Assembly (NCBI RefSeq): GCF_026650985.1 | Contig: NZ_CP086239.1 | Span: 5,110,501-5,174,500 of the forward strand | Source of the DNA: Clostridium estertheticum | Lineage (GTDB): Bacteria > Bacillota > Clostridia > Clostridiales > Clostridiaceae | Reading direction: 5' to 3' | DNA: 64,000 nt | Shown: positions 9,667 through 18,515 of the stretch, in pieces | How the letters are laid out: each line of letters opens with the position of its first letter | Position numbering within the stretch: position 1 is the first letter of the stretch | Made by a program: the position numbers and the translations under genes | The notes under the pieces: model-generated | What the model was told of the DNA's origin: nothing | What the model saw: only the letters and a program-made list of their open reading frames with translations | Databases searched by the model: none

Positions 9667-9673
9667 TTCGACT
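9667..9673 (-). promoter_or_regulatory. 0A-box-like core in abrB leader
   Basis: AGTCGAA on the minus strand lies roughly 8-14 bases past the predicted abrB start point. In Bacillus subtilis, Spo0A represses abrB from boxes at a similar downstream position. One base departs from the TGTCGAA core. Confidence 0.4.
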
Positions 9674-9686
9674 TATTTATAATTAA

Positions 9687-9715
9687 ATTGTAGCAAATAA
9701 TACATAAAACGTCAA
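9687..9715 (-). promoter_or_regulatory. Sigma-A promoter of abrB
   Basis: On the minus strand TTGACG, 17 bases, then TACAAT (plus-strand 9710-9715 and 9687-9692), about 43 bases before the abrB ATG. Confidence 0.75.
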
Positions 9716-9897
9716 TAGGTTTATGAAAATATTTAAAAAAAATAATAAAAATTAGCAATCATTTACGTATTATGCAAAAAAAATATAATGCTATGTCATT
9801 TTAAACATTATTATACTATCTTATACAACATACAAAATACTTTAACTATTACAATATTCATAATAGTTTGCAATTAGTGTAAGATTTTATGGACATA

Positions 9898-9947
9898 AAA
9901 AAGACTATCTCAAAGTGATTTTAATCACTTTGAGATAGTCTTTTTAA
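9898..9947 (-). terminator. Terminator of yajQ
   Basis: A perfect 20-base stem (AAAAGACTATCTCAAAGTGA with its complement) has A and T flanks, immediately after the yajQ stop. Confidence 0.9.
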
Positions 9948-9953
9948 ATATAA

Positions 9954-10445
9954 CTATCTAAAATTAGTAAATTGTAATGCAATATCAAAATCCTTTGATT
10001 TTATTAAAGCCATTACTTCTTGTAAATCATCAAGATTCTTTCCGCTAATCCTTAGTTGGTTATCCATAATTTGTGCTTGAACTTTAATTTTACTAGATTT
10101 AATTTCTGCAATTATCTTTTTAGCTTTTTCTGTGGAAATTCCTTTTATAATTTTAGCTGTTTGTCTTGCAGAACCTAAAGTAGCAACATCTTGTTTACCA
10201 AGGTCTAATGCCTTTCCAGATATTCCTCTTTTAATTAATTTTGCTACAAGAACTTCTATAACAGATTTTAATTTAAAATCATCATCAGATGTTATTTTAA
10301 TATCTTCTTTACCTAACTTGATTTCAGTAATAGTGTTTTTAAAATCATATCTTTGTTTAATTTCCTTTAATGCTTGGTTTATCGCATTATCTACTTCTTG
10401 CATATCTACATCGGATACTACGTCAAATGAATGTGCAGTTGCCAT
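9954..10445 (-). CDS. yajQ: YajQ-family nucleotide-binding protein
   Basis: The 163 residues match the full-length YajQ family with two ferredoxin-like halves (start ATAHSFDVVSDVDMQEVDNA; KQRYDFKNT; LRISGKNLDDLQ; end DIALQFTNFR). Family members bind RNA or c-di-GMP and act as small regulators; phage-related and virulence roles have been reported in other bacteria. AGGAGG lies before the ATG. The gene is alone on the minus strand. A CHASE4-GGDEF-EAL protein elsewhere in the window could supply c-di-GMP, but a direct link is only a possibility. Confidence 0.93.
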   Translation of the reverse strand: MATAHSFDVVSDVDMQEVDNAINQALKEIKQRYDFKNTITEIKLGKEDIKITSDDDFKLKSVIEVLVAKLIKRGISGKALDLGKQDVATLGSARQTAKIIKGISTEKAKKIIAEIKSSKIKVQAQIMDNQLRISGKNLDDLQEVMALIKSKDFDIALQFTNFR

Positions 10446-10652
10446 AATTAAAAACCTCCTCTAAATTTATGTAACTTAATTCGAATCTCTTAATTAATAG
10501 TAGGTTAATAGTTTGTAAATGTCCAGTAGTTAATGAGGAAAGATTAAATTTTTAATATTAGGGCTATGTAACTAAGGTATATATATAAATCAACGATATA
10601 TTTAATAAATAGAAAATAATGTTTTTATAAATATTTATAAGGAGAAAAATCA

Positions 10653-11300
10653 ATGGAAGTAAATAAAATAAAGAAGCCCAATAAATTAAAGAATATTGAA
10701 GATGAAAAGGAACTGAAATCAAAAGTGCCTTATATTAACCAACATTTCATCTTTAATACATTAAATAGTATATTATCACTTTGTAGACAAAATTCTGAGG
10801 AAGCTAGGAATGTTGTTCTAGAACTTAGTAATTATTTGAGATTTAATTTTAATGTAACAGATAAAAGTATACTATTACAGGAAGAAATAGAATACATAAA
10901 ATCATATTTATATATTCAAAAGGTCAGGTTTGGAGATAGACTGAATTGTGAGTATTACATAGAAGAAGATATAAATTTTTTAATACCTAAAAACTCATTA
11001 TACAATTTAATAGATAACTCAATTAAACATGGAATTTTAAAAAAAACTCATGGGGGTACTATAACTTTTATGATTACAAGACAAATGGAAGAAATAGCAA
11101 TAAGGATTAAAGACGATGGTGTTGGAATGGAACAGTCTCAAATAAAACAAATATTAAATGGTGAAAATTATGGATCTACTTCAAACTTAAATTCATTATA
11201 TAAAGATTTATATAATGCTAAGTTGGAAGTTATTAGTACATTACTAATTGGAACATATATAACCTTGTATATACCTATAGAATATATAAAATTTGTTTGA
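10653..11300 (+). CDS. Soluble LytS-like sensor histidine kinase
   Basis: The 215-residue protein has no membrane segment. Residues about 26-65 are a His_kinase (LytS/YehU type) phosphoacceptor region (NQHFIFNTLNSILSL and LSNYLRF). A short HATPase domain follows, with N-box NLIDNSIKHG (about 116) and DDGVGM (about 152). It lacks the sensor and membrane domains usual in LytS kinases, so its input must come from a cytoplasmic partner or from the basic N-terminal 25 residues. The cognate partner is almost certainly the LytTR regulator 120 bases downstream. AAGGAG precedes the ATG. The missing sensor is the odd feature. Confidence 0.85.
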   Translation: MEVNKIKKPNKLKNIEDEKELKSKVPYINQHFIFNTLNSILSLCRQNSEEARNVVLELSNYLRFNFNVTDKSILLQEEIEYIKSYLYIQKVRFGDRLNCEYYIEEDINFLIPKNSLYNLIDNSIKHGILKKTHGGTITFMITRQMEEIAIRIKDDGVGMEQSQIKQILNGENYGSTSNLNSLYKDLYNAKLEVISTLLIGTYITLYIPIEYIKFV

Positions 11301-11336
11301 TATATATTGAATGAAAAGATTAATTATAGCATTAAA

Positions 11337-11365
11337 TTGACAATATTTTCAGCGTGAAGTAAAAT
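11337..11365 (+). promoter_or_regulatory. Sigma-A promoter for the LytTR regulator
   Basis: TTGACA, 17 bases, TAAAAT lies between kinase and regulator genes, so the regulator can be expressed apart from the kinase. Confidence 0.65.
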
Positions 11366-11420
11366 TGTAACAATGCATTATTGCGAGTAGGATGAAATTT
11401 CAGTATGGGTGGGGGTTTAT

Positions 11421-12173
11421 ATGTTAAGAGTAGTTTTAGTAGATGATGAACAATTATCTTTAGATGAATTAAGTTTTATTTTAAGTAAAAAGAGTGAAAT
11501 AGAAATTATAGGTAAGTTTTTAAGTCCCTTAACAGCTTTAGAATTTATAAAGAAATCTAAGCCGGAAATTGTTTTTTTAGATATAGAAATGCCAGAAATT
11601 GATGGTATTACTTTGGCTAAGGAGATATGTAATTTGGATTTTTCAGTGAATATTGTATTTGCAACGGTATTTGATAAATATGCTATAAGAGCTTTTGAAA
11701 TTAATGTTATTGATTATGTTTTGAAACCATTCTCAGAGAAAAGGTTAGCTCTTACCATGGATAAGATAGAGGAAAGATATAATTGTAGTAAAAATATACT
11801 TTTAGAACAAAGGGTGCTTTTAGAAAAAAAATCAAATGTAGGTATGGTAAAGTTAGCACTTTGGAAGGATGAATGTATTTTTCTTGTGCATCCGAGAGAC
11901 ATATTATATTGTACGGTGATTAATAAAGAGGTGTTCGCATTTACTAGAAAGGCTACATATACAACAAATTATACGTTAAATCAATTAGGAAATAAGTTGA
12001 TTAATCAAAACTTTTTTAGAAGTCATAAAAGTTATTTAGTAAATTTAGATAGTATTTATAAAATAGTACCATGGTTTAATAGTACTTTTGTGCTTCAAAT
12101 AGAAGACTGGGAAGAGGAAGTCCCTGTAAGTAGACACTACGTTAAAGAGTTTAGAAGAATACTTAATATGTGA
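11421..12173 (+). CDS. LytTR-family response regulator
   Basis: The 250 residues comprise an N-terminal receiver (VVLVDDEQ; phosphoacceptor Asp in FLDIEMPE, about 53; KPF switch Lys about 102) and a C-terminal LytTR DNA-binding domain (about 140-248, with FFRSHKSYLVN and VPVSRHYVKEFR). The protein should bind direct-repeat DNA sites after phosphorylation by the upstream kinase. I chose the ATG at 11421, with GGTGGGGG ahead of it. A GTG at 11409 would overlap that site. Targets are not evident nearby; the next gene is a lone receiver that may belong to the same pathway. Confidence 0.92.
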   Translation: MLRVVLVDDEQLSLDELSFILSKKSEIEIIGKFLSPLTALEFIKKSKPEIVFLDIEMPEIDGITLAKEICNLDFSVNIVFATVFDKYAIRAFEINVIDYVLKPFSEKRLALTMDKIEERYNCSKNILLEQRVLLEKKSNVGMVKLALWKDECIFLVHPRDILYCTVINKEVFAFTRKATYTTNYTLNQLGNKLINQNFFRSHKSYLVNLDSIYKIVPWFNSTFVLQIEDWEEEVPVSRHYVKEFRRILNM

Positions 12174-12211
12174 TTATTATTGTAATTTATGATAAGAAAT
12201 GAGAGGTATAA

Positions 12212-12595
12212 ATGAAGAAAATATTAATAGTAGATGATGAAGTTAATAATAGATTATTACTAGAGGAGATACTTGAAGATTTTAAAGAGAGAGATGTAGA
12301 AATACTTTTAGCCGAAGATGGAGAGCAAGCTTTGGATATAATTAAAAGTGAGAGGCCTAGCTTGGTATTTTTAGATATTATGATGCCTACAATAAATGGA
12401 TATGAGGTATGTAATATAGTTAAAAAAGAATTAAAGCTGCAAGGTATATATATAGTGCTTTTAACAGCCAAAGGGCGAGAAGATGACAAATATAGAGGAA
12501 GACAAGTAATGTGCGATAAGTACATTACTAAGCCTTTTCATTTTAATGAAGTTTTAGCTATAGCTGAAAATGTATTGGATATAAAAATTTTATAG
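12212..12595 (+). CDS. Single-domain response regulator (CheY-like)
   Basis: The 127 residues are only a receiver domain: ILIVDDE at the start, phosphoacceptor in VFLDIMMPTING (about 54), LLTAKGREDDK and KPFHFNEVL near the end. There is no output domain, so it acts by protein contact or as a phosphate shuttle. The sequence resembles receivers of the PleD/CheY type more than Spo0F. It lies 38 bases after the LytTR regulator with GAGAGG as ribosome site and is probably cotranscribed. A terminator overlaps its stop. Confidence 0.88.
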   Translation: MKKILIVDDEVNNRLLLEEILEDFKERDVEILLAEDGEQALDIIKSERPSLVFLDIMMPTINGYEVCNIVKKELKLQGIYIVLLTAKGREDDKYRGRQVMCDKYITKPFHFNEVLAIAENVLDIKIL

Positions 12596-12638
12596 ATTTA
12601 CTCTTATGTTTTTAAAATAAAAGAGTAAGTCTATTTTT
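12593..12638 (+). terminator. Terminator after the response-regulator pair
   Basis: TAGATTTACTCTT and AAGAGTAAGTCTA pair with one G-U and are followed by TTTTT. The left arm begins within the stop codon region. Confidence 0.85.
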
Positions 12639-12700
12639 ATATTTATATATATGCCAAATTCAAAGTTCATCATCATAAAGGTACAAAGTCCTTAAAATAA

Positions 12701-12709
12701 TGTTATACT
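12701..12709 (+). promoter_or_regulatory. Extended -10 promoter candidate for recQ
   Basis: TGTTATACT fits TGnTATACT, 38 bases before the recQ start. No good -35 is seen. Confidence 0.35.
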
Positions 12710-12746
12710 GTTGTAAGCAATTATTACGTATGAGAGGAAGAAATAT

Positions 12747-14915
12747 ATGTTGCGTGAAGCACAAGAAAAATTAAAAAAGTATTATGGATATGATAATTTC
12801 AGAAAAGGACAAGAAGATGTAATAGATAGCATATTAAATGGGAAAGATACATTTGCTGTAATGCCTACAGGCGCAGGAAAGTCAGTGTGTTATCAAATAC
12901 CTGCTTTAATGCTAGAAGGGGTAACACTTGTTATATCACCACTTATATCGCTTATGAAGGATCAAGTGGATACATTAAATAGTATAGGGATAGCTGCAAC
13001 ATATATAAACAGCTCATTAAGTATTAATGAAGTGAATGAAAGAATTGATAAGGTAGCAAGCGGCGAGTTTAAGCTTCTTTATGTTGCACCAGAAAGATTA
13101 GAGTCAGACTTTTTCTGCAATATGTTAAATAGATTAAAAATATCGCTTTTAGCAGTGGATGAAGCTCATTGTGTATCACAATGGGGACATGATTTTAGGC
13201 CTAGTTATGCAGCAATTTCTAGTTTGATTGATAAATTATCACAAAGACCAATTATAGCAGCATTTACGGCTACGGCAACGCAGGACGTAAGAATAGATGT
13301 TATAAGGCTATTAAAATTAAGAGAGCCTGATGTTTATGTAACTGGTTTTAATAGAGAAAATTTAAGCTTTACTGTTATCCGTGGTGAAAATAAAAGAGAT
13401 TTTGTACTGAAATACATTGAGGACAATAGAGACAAAGTGGGGATAATTTACACAGCTACAAGGAAAGAAACAAATAATCTTTATGAGCTGTTAAATAAAA
13501 AAGGATATAATGTAGGTAGATATCATGCAGGCCTTAACGACGAAGAGCGAAAGCAAAATCAGGAAAAGTTTTTGTATGATGATATTAACATAATTATAGC
13601 TACTAATGCTTTTGGTATGGGAATAGATAAATCAAATGTTAGATATGTAATCCATTATAATTTAACTAAAAGTATGGAAGCGTATTACCAAGAAGCTGGA
13701 CGTGGAGGGCGAGATGGTGAGCCAAGTGAATGTATTCTGTTATTTTCAGCAGCAGACGTCCTACTTCAAAAGTTTTTTATAGAGCAAAGCACAGTATCAC
13801 CTCAAAGAAAGGTAAATGAATATAAGAAACTTCAAGCTATGGTGGATTATTCACATACGACAAGATGTTTACGAAAGTTTATTTTAGAGTATTTTGGGGA
13901 AGAAAATGTTCAAGATAAATGTGATAATTGTAGTACCTGCAATGATGAGAGTGAACTTGTAGATATAACTATAGAGGCACAAAAAATATTCTCTTGTATT
14001 CTTCGTATGAAGGAGAGGTATGGTACTTCATTAATTGCAGATGTTCTGCGTGGATCTAAAAATAAAAAGGTCTTGGAACTTGGATTTGATAAATTATCAA
14101 CCTATGGGATAATAAAGCAATATACGGTTAAAGAGATAAGAGACCTTATAAATGTGCTTACAGCAGAAGAATATTTGTCACTTGCAGATGGACAGTTCCC
14201 AGTGGTTCATTTAAAAGAAAGAGCAGTACTCGTACTTAAAAACAAGGAAAAAGTATATCAAAAGGTTGATAAAAAGAAAGCAAAAGTTATTAAGGATACT
14301 GGTTTATTTGAAATATTGCGCAGCTTGCGTAAAGAAATTTCTGAGCGTGAAAAAGTTCCACCTTATATTGTATTTGCAGACAGTGCACTAAGGGAGATGA
14401 GTGAATATTTCCCAGTAAATGAAAAAGAAATGTTAAACATAAAAGGTGTAGGGGAATCTAAGCTTAATAAGTATGGAGAGGAATTTATTCAAGTTATTAA
14501 AAAATATATGCAGGAAAACAATATAGAAATTAAGGCGGAAATACTATATAATGAAGATGATGGCGGTAAAACGGAATGCGAGGTAGAAACAACTTATAAA
14601 AATGAAGATAAGATACCTAGTTATATTATTACATATAATATGTATAAGGATGGCAAAAGCATAGAGGAGATAATCAGCGAGAGGAAACTTAAAAGCCTGA
14701 CGGTTCAAGAACATATATTTAAATGTGCGGCTGAGGGTCTTGATGTTAATTTAGATGATTTTATTCCCAAAAATCAAGAAGCACTTATTCTTGAGGTTAT
14801 AGAGAAAATCGGAGCAGCAAAGCTCAGACCTATTAAAGAAGAATTACCAGAAGAAATAGATTATTTAGCTATAAAAGCAACAATATTTAAATACGCTAAC
14901 AATAAGATTTCTTAG
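12747..14915 (+). CDS. recQ: ATP-dependent DNA helicase RecQ
   Basis: The 722-residue protein has the full RecQ order: helicase core with MPTGAGKS (about 44), DEAHCVSQWGHDFRPSY (about 138) and the QEAGRGGRDG motif; zinc-binding cysteines (CLRKF, then CDNCSTC about 391-398); RQC winged helix; HRDC domain (about 515-590, PYIVFADSALREM); and a C-terminal helix-turn-helix extension (about 630-722) found in many Firmicute RecQs. It unwinds 3'-5' in recombination repair. GAGAGGAAG precedes the ATG at 12747. A DEAD-box helicase begins 15 bases after its stop, so the two are likely cotranscribed. Confidence 0.95.
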   Translation: MLREAQEKLKKYYGYDNFRKGQEDVIDSILNGKDTFAVMPTGAGKSVCYQIPALMLEGVTLVISPLISLMKDQVDTLNSIGIAATYINSSLSINEVNERIDKVASGEFKLLYVAPERLESDFFCNMLNRLKISLLAVDEAHCVSQWGHDFRPSYAAISSLIDKLSQRPIIAAFTATATQDVRIDVIRLLKLREPDVYVTGFNRENLSFTVIRGENKRDFVLKYIEDNRDKVGIIYTATRKETNNLYELLNKKGYNVGRYHAGLNDEERKQNQEKFLYDDINIIIATNAFGMGIDKSNVRYVIHYNLTKSMEAYYQEAGRGGRDGEPSECILLFSAADVLLQKFFIEQSTVSPQRKVNEYKKLQAMVDYSHTTRCLRKFILEYFGEENVQDKCDNCSTCNDESELVDITIEAQKIFSCILRMKERYGTSLIADVLRGSKNKKVLELGFDKLSTYGIIKQYTVKEIRDLINVLTAEEYLSLADGQFPVVHLKERAVLVLKNKEKVYQKVDKKKAKVIKDTGLFEILRSLRKEISEREKVPPYIVFADSALREMSEYFPVNEKEMLNIKGVGESKLNKYGEEFIQVIKKYMQENNIEIKAEILYNEDDGGKTECEVETTYKNEDKIPSYIITYNMYKDGKSIEEIISERKLKSLTVQEHIFKCAAEGLDVNLDDFIPKNQEALILEVIEKIGAAKLRPIKEELPEEIDYLAIKATIFKYANNKIS

Positions 14916-14930
14916 AAAAAAGGAGGAAAT

Positions 14931-16124
14931 ATGGAAAAATCATTTAATGAACTAGGATTAGAACAAAACCTTATAGAAGGTCTTATTAAACAAGGCATTG
15001 AAAGTCCTACAGAAATTCAAGTAAAGGCTATACCAATGGGACTTGATGGCGCGGACATCATAGGAGAGTCAGAAACGGGTACTGGCAAAACTTTAGCTTA
15101 CTTATTACCTATATTTCAAAAGATAGATGTAACATCAAAGGATATTCAAGCAATTATACTTGCGCCAACTCATGAGCTTGCAATGCAAATATATAAGCAA
15201 GTGGAGTTGTTATCAGTTAACTCAAATAGTTTAGTTAGATCAACTAGTATAATAGGGAATGTTAATATTAAAAGGCAACTCGAGTCTCTTAAGCAAAAAC
15301 CTCATATATTAGTAGGCTCTGCTGGAAGAATTTTAGAACTTATAACAATGAAGAAACTAAAATCACACTTCGTCAAAACTATAGTAATAGATGAAGGCGA
15401 CAGAATGATAGATGAGAATAACATAGATGGAGTAAAAGCCATAATAAAAACTACACTTCGTGATAGACAGATTATGTTATTTTCTGCTACGATTTCACTT
15501 AAAGTAGTTGAAATTGCTAAAACTTTAATGAAGAATCCCGAGGTTATTAAAGTAGGAGATAAAAGTGTTGTAAACCCAAATATAGAGCACATATATTTTG
15601 TAGTGGAAAGAAGAGATAAAATTGAGCTTCTACGGAAACTTATAAGCGCTACTAAACCTTCTAAGGCAATAATATTTATAAACAAAAGTGATGAGGTAGA
15701 GATTACAACTTCAAAACTTAGATATCATAATTTAAAAGTAGAGGGAATTCATGGATCATCTGAAAAAGAAAATAGAAAAAAAGCACTTGAGGATTTCAAC
15801 GAAGGTAAAATCCAATTATTAGTAGCTTCTGATTTAGCAGCTAGGGGCCTTGACATAGTAGGAGTATCTCATATATTTAATCTTGATATACCAGAAAACT
15901 CGAAAGATTATTTGCACAGAGTAGGTAGAACGGGAAGAATGGGAGAGTATGGACTTGCACTATCAATAGCAGTAGAGAGAGAACTTGATCTTATTAAAAA
16001 CTATGAAAAAGATTTTAATATAGAAATTACTCAAAAAGAAATACACAGGGGGGAGATTACTGAACCCCAAATTATAACTAAAGATAGGAATGCAAGCCAT
16101 AATACTAGAACTGATAATAAATAG
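14931..16124 (+). CDS. DEAD-box RNA helicase with DEGD motif II
   Basis: The 397 residues show the Q motif (GLEQNLIEGLIKQGIESPTEIQ), motif I SETGTGKT (about 46), Ia APTHELA, motif III SAT, motif V ASDLAARGLDI and motif VI HRVGRTGRMG (about 329). Two usually invariant spots differ: motif II is DEGD instead of DEAD (about 154-157), and Ib reads GSAGR instead of TPGR. The catalytic Asp and Glu remain, so ATPase activity is plausible. The C-terminal tail is short, about 30 residues, with no RNA-binding domain. AAGGAGGAAAT gives a strong ribosome site 15 bases after recQ. It may act in ribosome assembly, cold response or RNA turnover. Confidence 0.88.
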   Translation: MEKSFNELGLEQNLIEGLIKQGIESPTEIQVKAIPMGLDGADIIGESETGTGKTLAYLLPIFQKIDVTSKDIQAIILAPTHELAMQIYKQVELLSVNSNSLVRSTSIIGNVNIKRQLESLKQKPHILVGSAGRILELITMKKLKSHFVKTIVIDEGDRMIDENNIDGVKAIIKTTLRDRQIMLFSATISLKVVEIAKTLMKNPEVIKVGDKSVVNPNIEHIYFVVERRDKIELLRKLISATKPSKAIIFINKSDEVEITTSKLRYHNLKVEGIHGSSEKENRKKALEDFNEGKIQLLVASDLAARGLDIVGVSHIFNLDIPENSKDYLHRVGRTGRMGEYGLALSIAVERELDLIKNYEKDFNIEITQKEIHRGEITEPQIITKDRNASHNTRTDNK

Positions 16125-16147
16125 CAATAGCCTAGTTTCCTTGCATG

Positions 16148-16156
16148 TGGTATAAT
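16148..16156 (+). promoter_or_regulatory. Extended -10 promoter candidate for the second ABC-F gene
   Basis: TGGTATAAT is a perfect extended -10, 102 bases upstream of the start codon. Confidence 0.5.
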
Positions 16157-16257
16157 AGCTTAGTGGTTTAGGATATAATAAAATTAAAATTTTTTGTGGA
16201 AAGACTACATATTTTATGTGTAGAATTTTCAGTTAATATGGAGGTATATATAAATAT

Positions 16258-17874
16258 ATGATTAGTACAAATAATATAAGTTTAAGATATGGTGCACGTA
16301 AATTATTTGATAATGTTAATATAAAATTTAATCCTGGTAATTGTTATGGATTAATTGGCGCTAATGGTTCTGGTAAATCAACATTTCTTAAGATATTATC
16401 AGGCGAAATTGAAGCAAATACAGGTGAAGTTTTCATAACACCAGGAGAAAGACTTGCAGTTTTAAAACAAGATCATTTTGAATTTGATGAAAATGAAGTT
16501 CTTAATACAGTAATGATGGGACATGTAAGATTGTTTGAAATAATGAAAGAGAAAGATGAATTATATGCTAAATCAGATTTTACGGATGAAGATGGAATTA
16601 GAGCTTCAGTACTAGAAGGTGAATTTGCAGAACTTAATGGATGGGAAGCAGAATCAGAAGCTTCAACACTACTTATGGGACTTGGAATAAATGAAGATCT
16701 TCAAAACAAAAAAATGAAGGAACTAACAGGATCAGAAAAGGTTAAGGTGCTTCTCGCCCAAACTTTATTCGGAAAACCTGATATTCTATTACTAGATGAG
16801 CCTACAAATAACTTGGATATAAAATCTAAAAATTGGCTTGAAAGTTTCTTGTTAAATTTCGAGAGTACTGTAATAGTTGTTTCTCATGATAGACATTTTT
16901 TAAATAAAATATGTACTCATGTTGCAGATATAGATTTTAGCAAAATTCAATTATTTGTTGGAAATTATGATTTTTGGTATGAGTCTAGTCAGTTAGCCCT
17001 TCAAATGGCTAAGGATCAAAATAAGAAAAAAGAAGAAAAAATTGCAGAACTTCAGAACTTTATTGCAAGATTTAGTTCTAATGCGTCTAAAGCAAAGCAA
17101 GCTACTTCTCGTAAAAAGCAATTAGATAAATTGACTTTAGATGATATAAAACCTTCTTCTCGTAAATATCCGTTTGTTGGTTTTAAACCAGAAAGAGAAG
17201 CTGGAAATGATTTATTAACAGTTGAGAATTTAAGTAAAACTGTGGATGGGGAAGTTCTTCTTGATAATGTATCTTTTATAGTTAGTAAGGGAGATAAGAT
17301 CGCATTTACAGGAGCTGATGAAATAGCTAAAACTACATTATTTAAGATATTAATGGGAGAGATGGAGCCAGATAGTGGTGAAGTTAAATGGGGAATTACT
17401 ACAACTCAAGCTTATTTACCAAAAGATAACACTGAATATTTTAATGGAGTAGATTGCACATTAGTTGATTGGCTTCGTCAGTACTCTGAGGATAAGGCTG
17501 AAAGTTTTATTAGAGGTTTCCTAGGTAGAATGCTTTTCTCAGGAGAAGAAGCTCTTAAAAAAGCTAGTGTATTGTCTGGTGGAGAAAAGGTTAGATGTAT
17601 GTTATCTAAAATGATGCTTAGTAATGCTAATGTATTAATCCTTGATGAGCCTACTAACCATTTGGACTTAGAGTCTATAACTGCTTTAAACAATGGATTA
17701 ACTAGCTATACTGGAACAATGCTGCTAACGTCTCATGACTCACAGCTAATTGCAACAGTTGCAAATAGAATAATAGAAATTACTCCTAAGGGATTAATGG
17801 ATAAAATAATGACTTATGATGAATTCGTAGAAAATGATGAAGTTCAAAAAGAACTGGAACTTATGTATAAATAA
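16258..17874 (+). CDS. ABC-F family ATPase, YkpA/YbiT type
   Basis: The 538-residue soluble protein has two ABC cassettes. Cassette 1 has GANGSGKST (about 37), a variant signature LTGSEKVKV where LSGGE is usual, and LLLDEPTNNLD. Cassette 2 has the family-typical altered P-loop GADEIAKTT (which keeps Lys-Thr), LSGGEKVR and LILDEPTNHLD. Unlike the ABC-F at 3890-5836 it has no coiled-coil C-terminal domain and a linker rich in KQATSRKKQLDKL, as in YkpA and YbiT. It should act on the ribosome E site as a translation factor. GGAGGT lies 11 bases before the ATG. No antibiotic-resistance ABC-F signature is evident. Confidence 0.9.
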   Translation: MISTNNISLRYGARKLFDNVNIKFNPGNCYGLIGANGSGKSTFLKILSGEIEANTGEVFITPGERLAVLKQDHFEFDENEVLNTVMMGHVRLFEIMKEKDELYAKSDFTDEDGIRASVLEGEFAELNGWEAESEASTLLMGLGINEDLQNKKMKELTGSEKVKVLLAQTLFGKPDILLLDEPTNNLDIKSKNWLESFLLNFESTVIVVSHDRHFLNKICTHVADIDFSKIQLFVGNYDFWYESSQLALQMAKDQNKKKEEKIAELQNFIARFSSNASKAKQATSRKKQLDKLTLDDIKPSSRKYPFVGFKPEREAGNDLLTVENLSKTVDGEVLLDNVSFIVSKGDKIAFTGADEIAKTTLFKILMGEMEPDSGEVKWGITTTQAYLPKDNTEYFNGVDCTLVDWLRQYSEDKAESFIRGFLGRMLFSGEEALKKASVLSGGEKVRCMLSKMMLSNANVLILDEPTNHLDLESITALNNGLTSYTGTMLLTSHDSQLIATVANRIIEITPKGLMDKIMTYDEFVENDEVQKELELMYK

Positions 17875-17882
17875 ATAAATGG

Positions 17883-17919
17883 AGGCACTTCTAATAATAT
17901 TATTAGAAGTGCCTTTTTA
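17883..17919. terminator. Bidirectional terminator between ABC-F and the Cys/Gly-rich gene
   Basis: AGGCACTTCTAATAA and TTATTAGAAGTGCCT form a perfect stem followed by TTTTT on the plus strand, between convergent genes. Confidence 0.9.
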
Positions 17920-17925
17920 AACTAA

Positions 17926-18144
17926 CTAAAATAATCCACCAAAGCCGCCACCGCAGCCACGACCACCACGCCCGCCGATGCCGCCACAACCTAATAGTAA
18001 AAGAAGTATCCAAATGCCACTGCCAGCTCCGCAATTACCGAAGCCACCACCGCATCCATTTCCACAAGTATTTTCACAGTTGCAAACAGGTTTACAACAA
18101 CTAACAGGTTTACAGCAACAATTATTGTTATGTCTATGACTCAT
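17926..18144 (-). CDS. Small Cys/Gly-rich protein, possible spore-surface type
   Basis: No family is recognised with certainty. The 72 residues include 12 cysteines, mostly in the first half (CCC, SCCKP, VCNC), then a hydrophobic stretch (about 44-52, IWILLLLLG) and a Gly/Arg-rich end (GGRGGRGCGGGFGG). The hydrophobic-plus-glycine layout recalls small YjcZ-like sporulation proteins, but the cysteine content does not. Cys-rich peptides of this kind could be cross-linked in spore coats or bind metal. ATAAGGAGG precedes the ATG, which makes it a real gene. It is monocistronic. Function is unassigned. Confidence 0.7.
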   Translation of the reverse strand: MSHRHNNNCCCKPVSCCKPVCNCENTCGNGCGGGFGNCGAGSGIWILLLLLGCGGIGGRGGRGCGGGFGGLF

Positions 18145-18515
18145 ATAAATAACCTCCTTATTTAGTAAGTAAAAGTTTAAGAGTCTACTAAAGTAAATTA
18201 ATTGGGTACTCTAATAAGAATCTTATACTTTAACTTAAGTATTAGGCTAGCTTAGCATTATACCATCACATAGAGGCAATGTAATTCCTAATGCATAATT
18301 GTGAAATTAATTAAGTTATAGTTCTACTTTAATATATTCCACATTTTATCAAGTGTGAGTGTAAACTAAACATAAAAAATTTATAGTGGAAAGTAATGAA
18401 TTACATCGATTTATAACATAATATTTATAATATTCTCCTAAAAAAAGGGTTTAGAAAAAAAATATCGAATATAGTAAGTAACATATAAAATTTTTTATAA
18501 ATGGGGGTAAATAAT
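18145..18515. other. 371-base divergent intergenic region, nothing specific seen
   Basis: This AT-rich region separates two divergent small genes and should contain both promoters. I could not identify convincing -35/-10 pairs or sporulation sigma motifs. There is no additional reading frame with a ribosome site. Confidence 0.4.

Noticed and set aside
17517-17536. CRISPR-like or satellite repeats anywhere in the window
   Set aside because: Apart from the 23-base tandem repeat at 60062-60107 I found no regularly spaced repeats; this interval is given only as an example of coding sequence examined.
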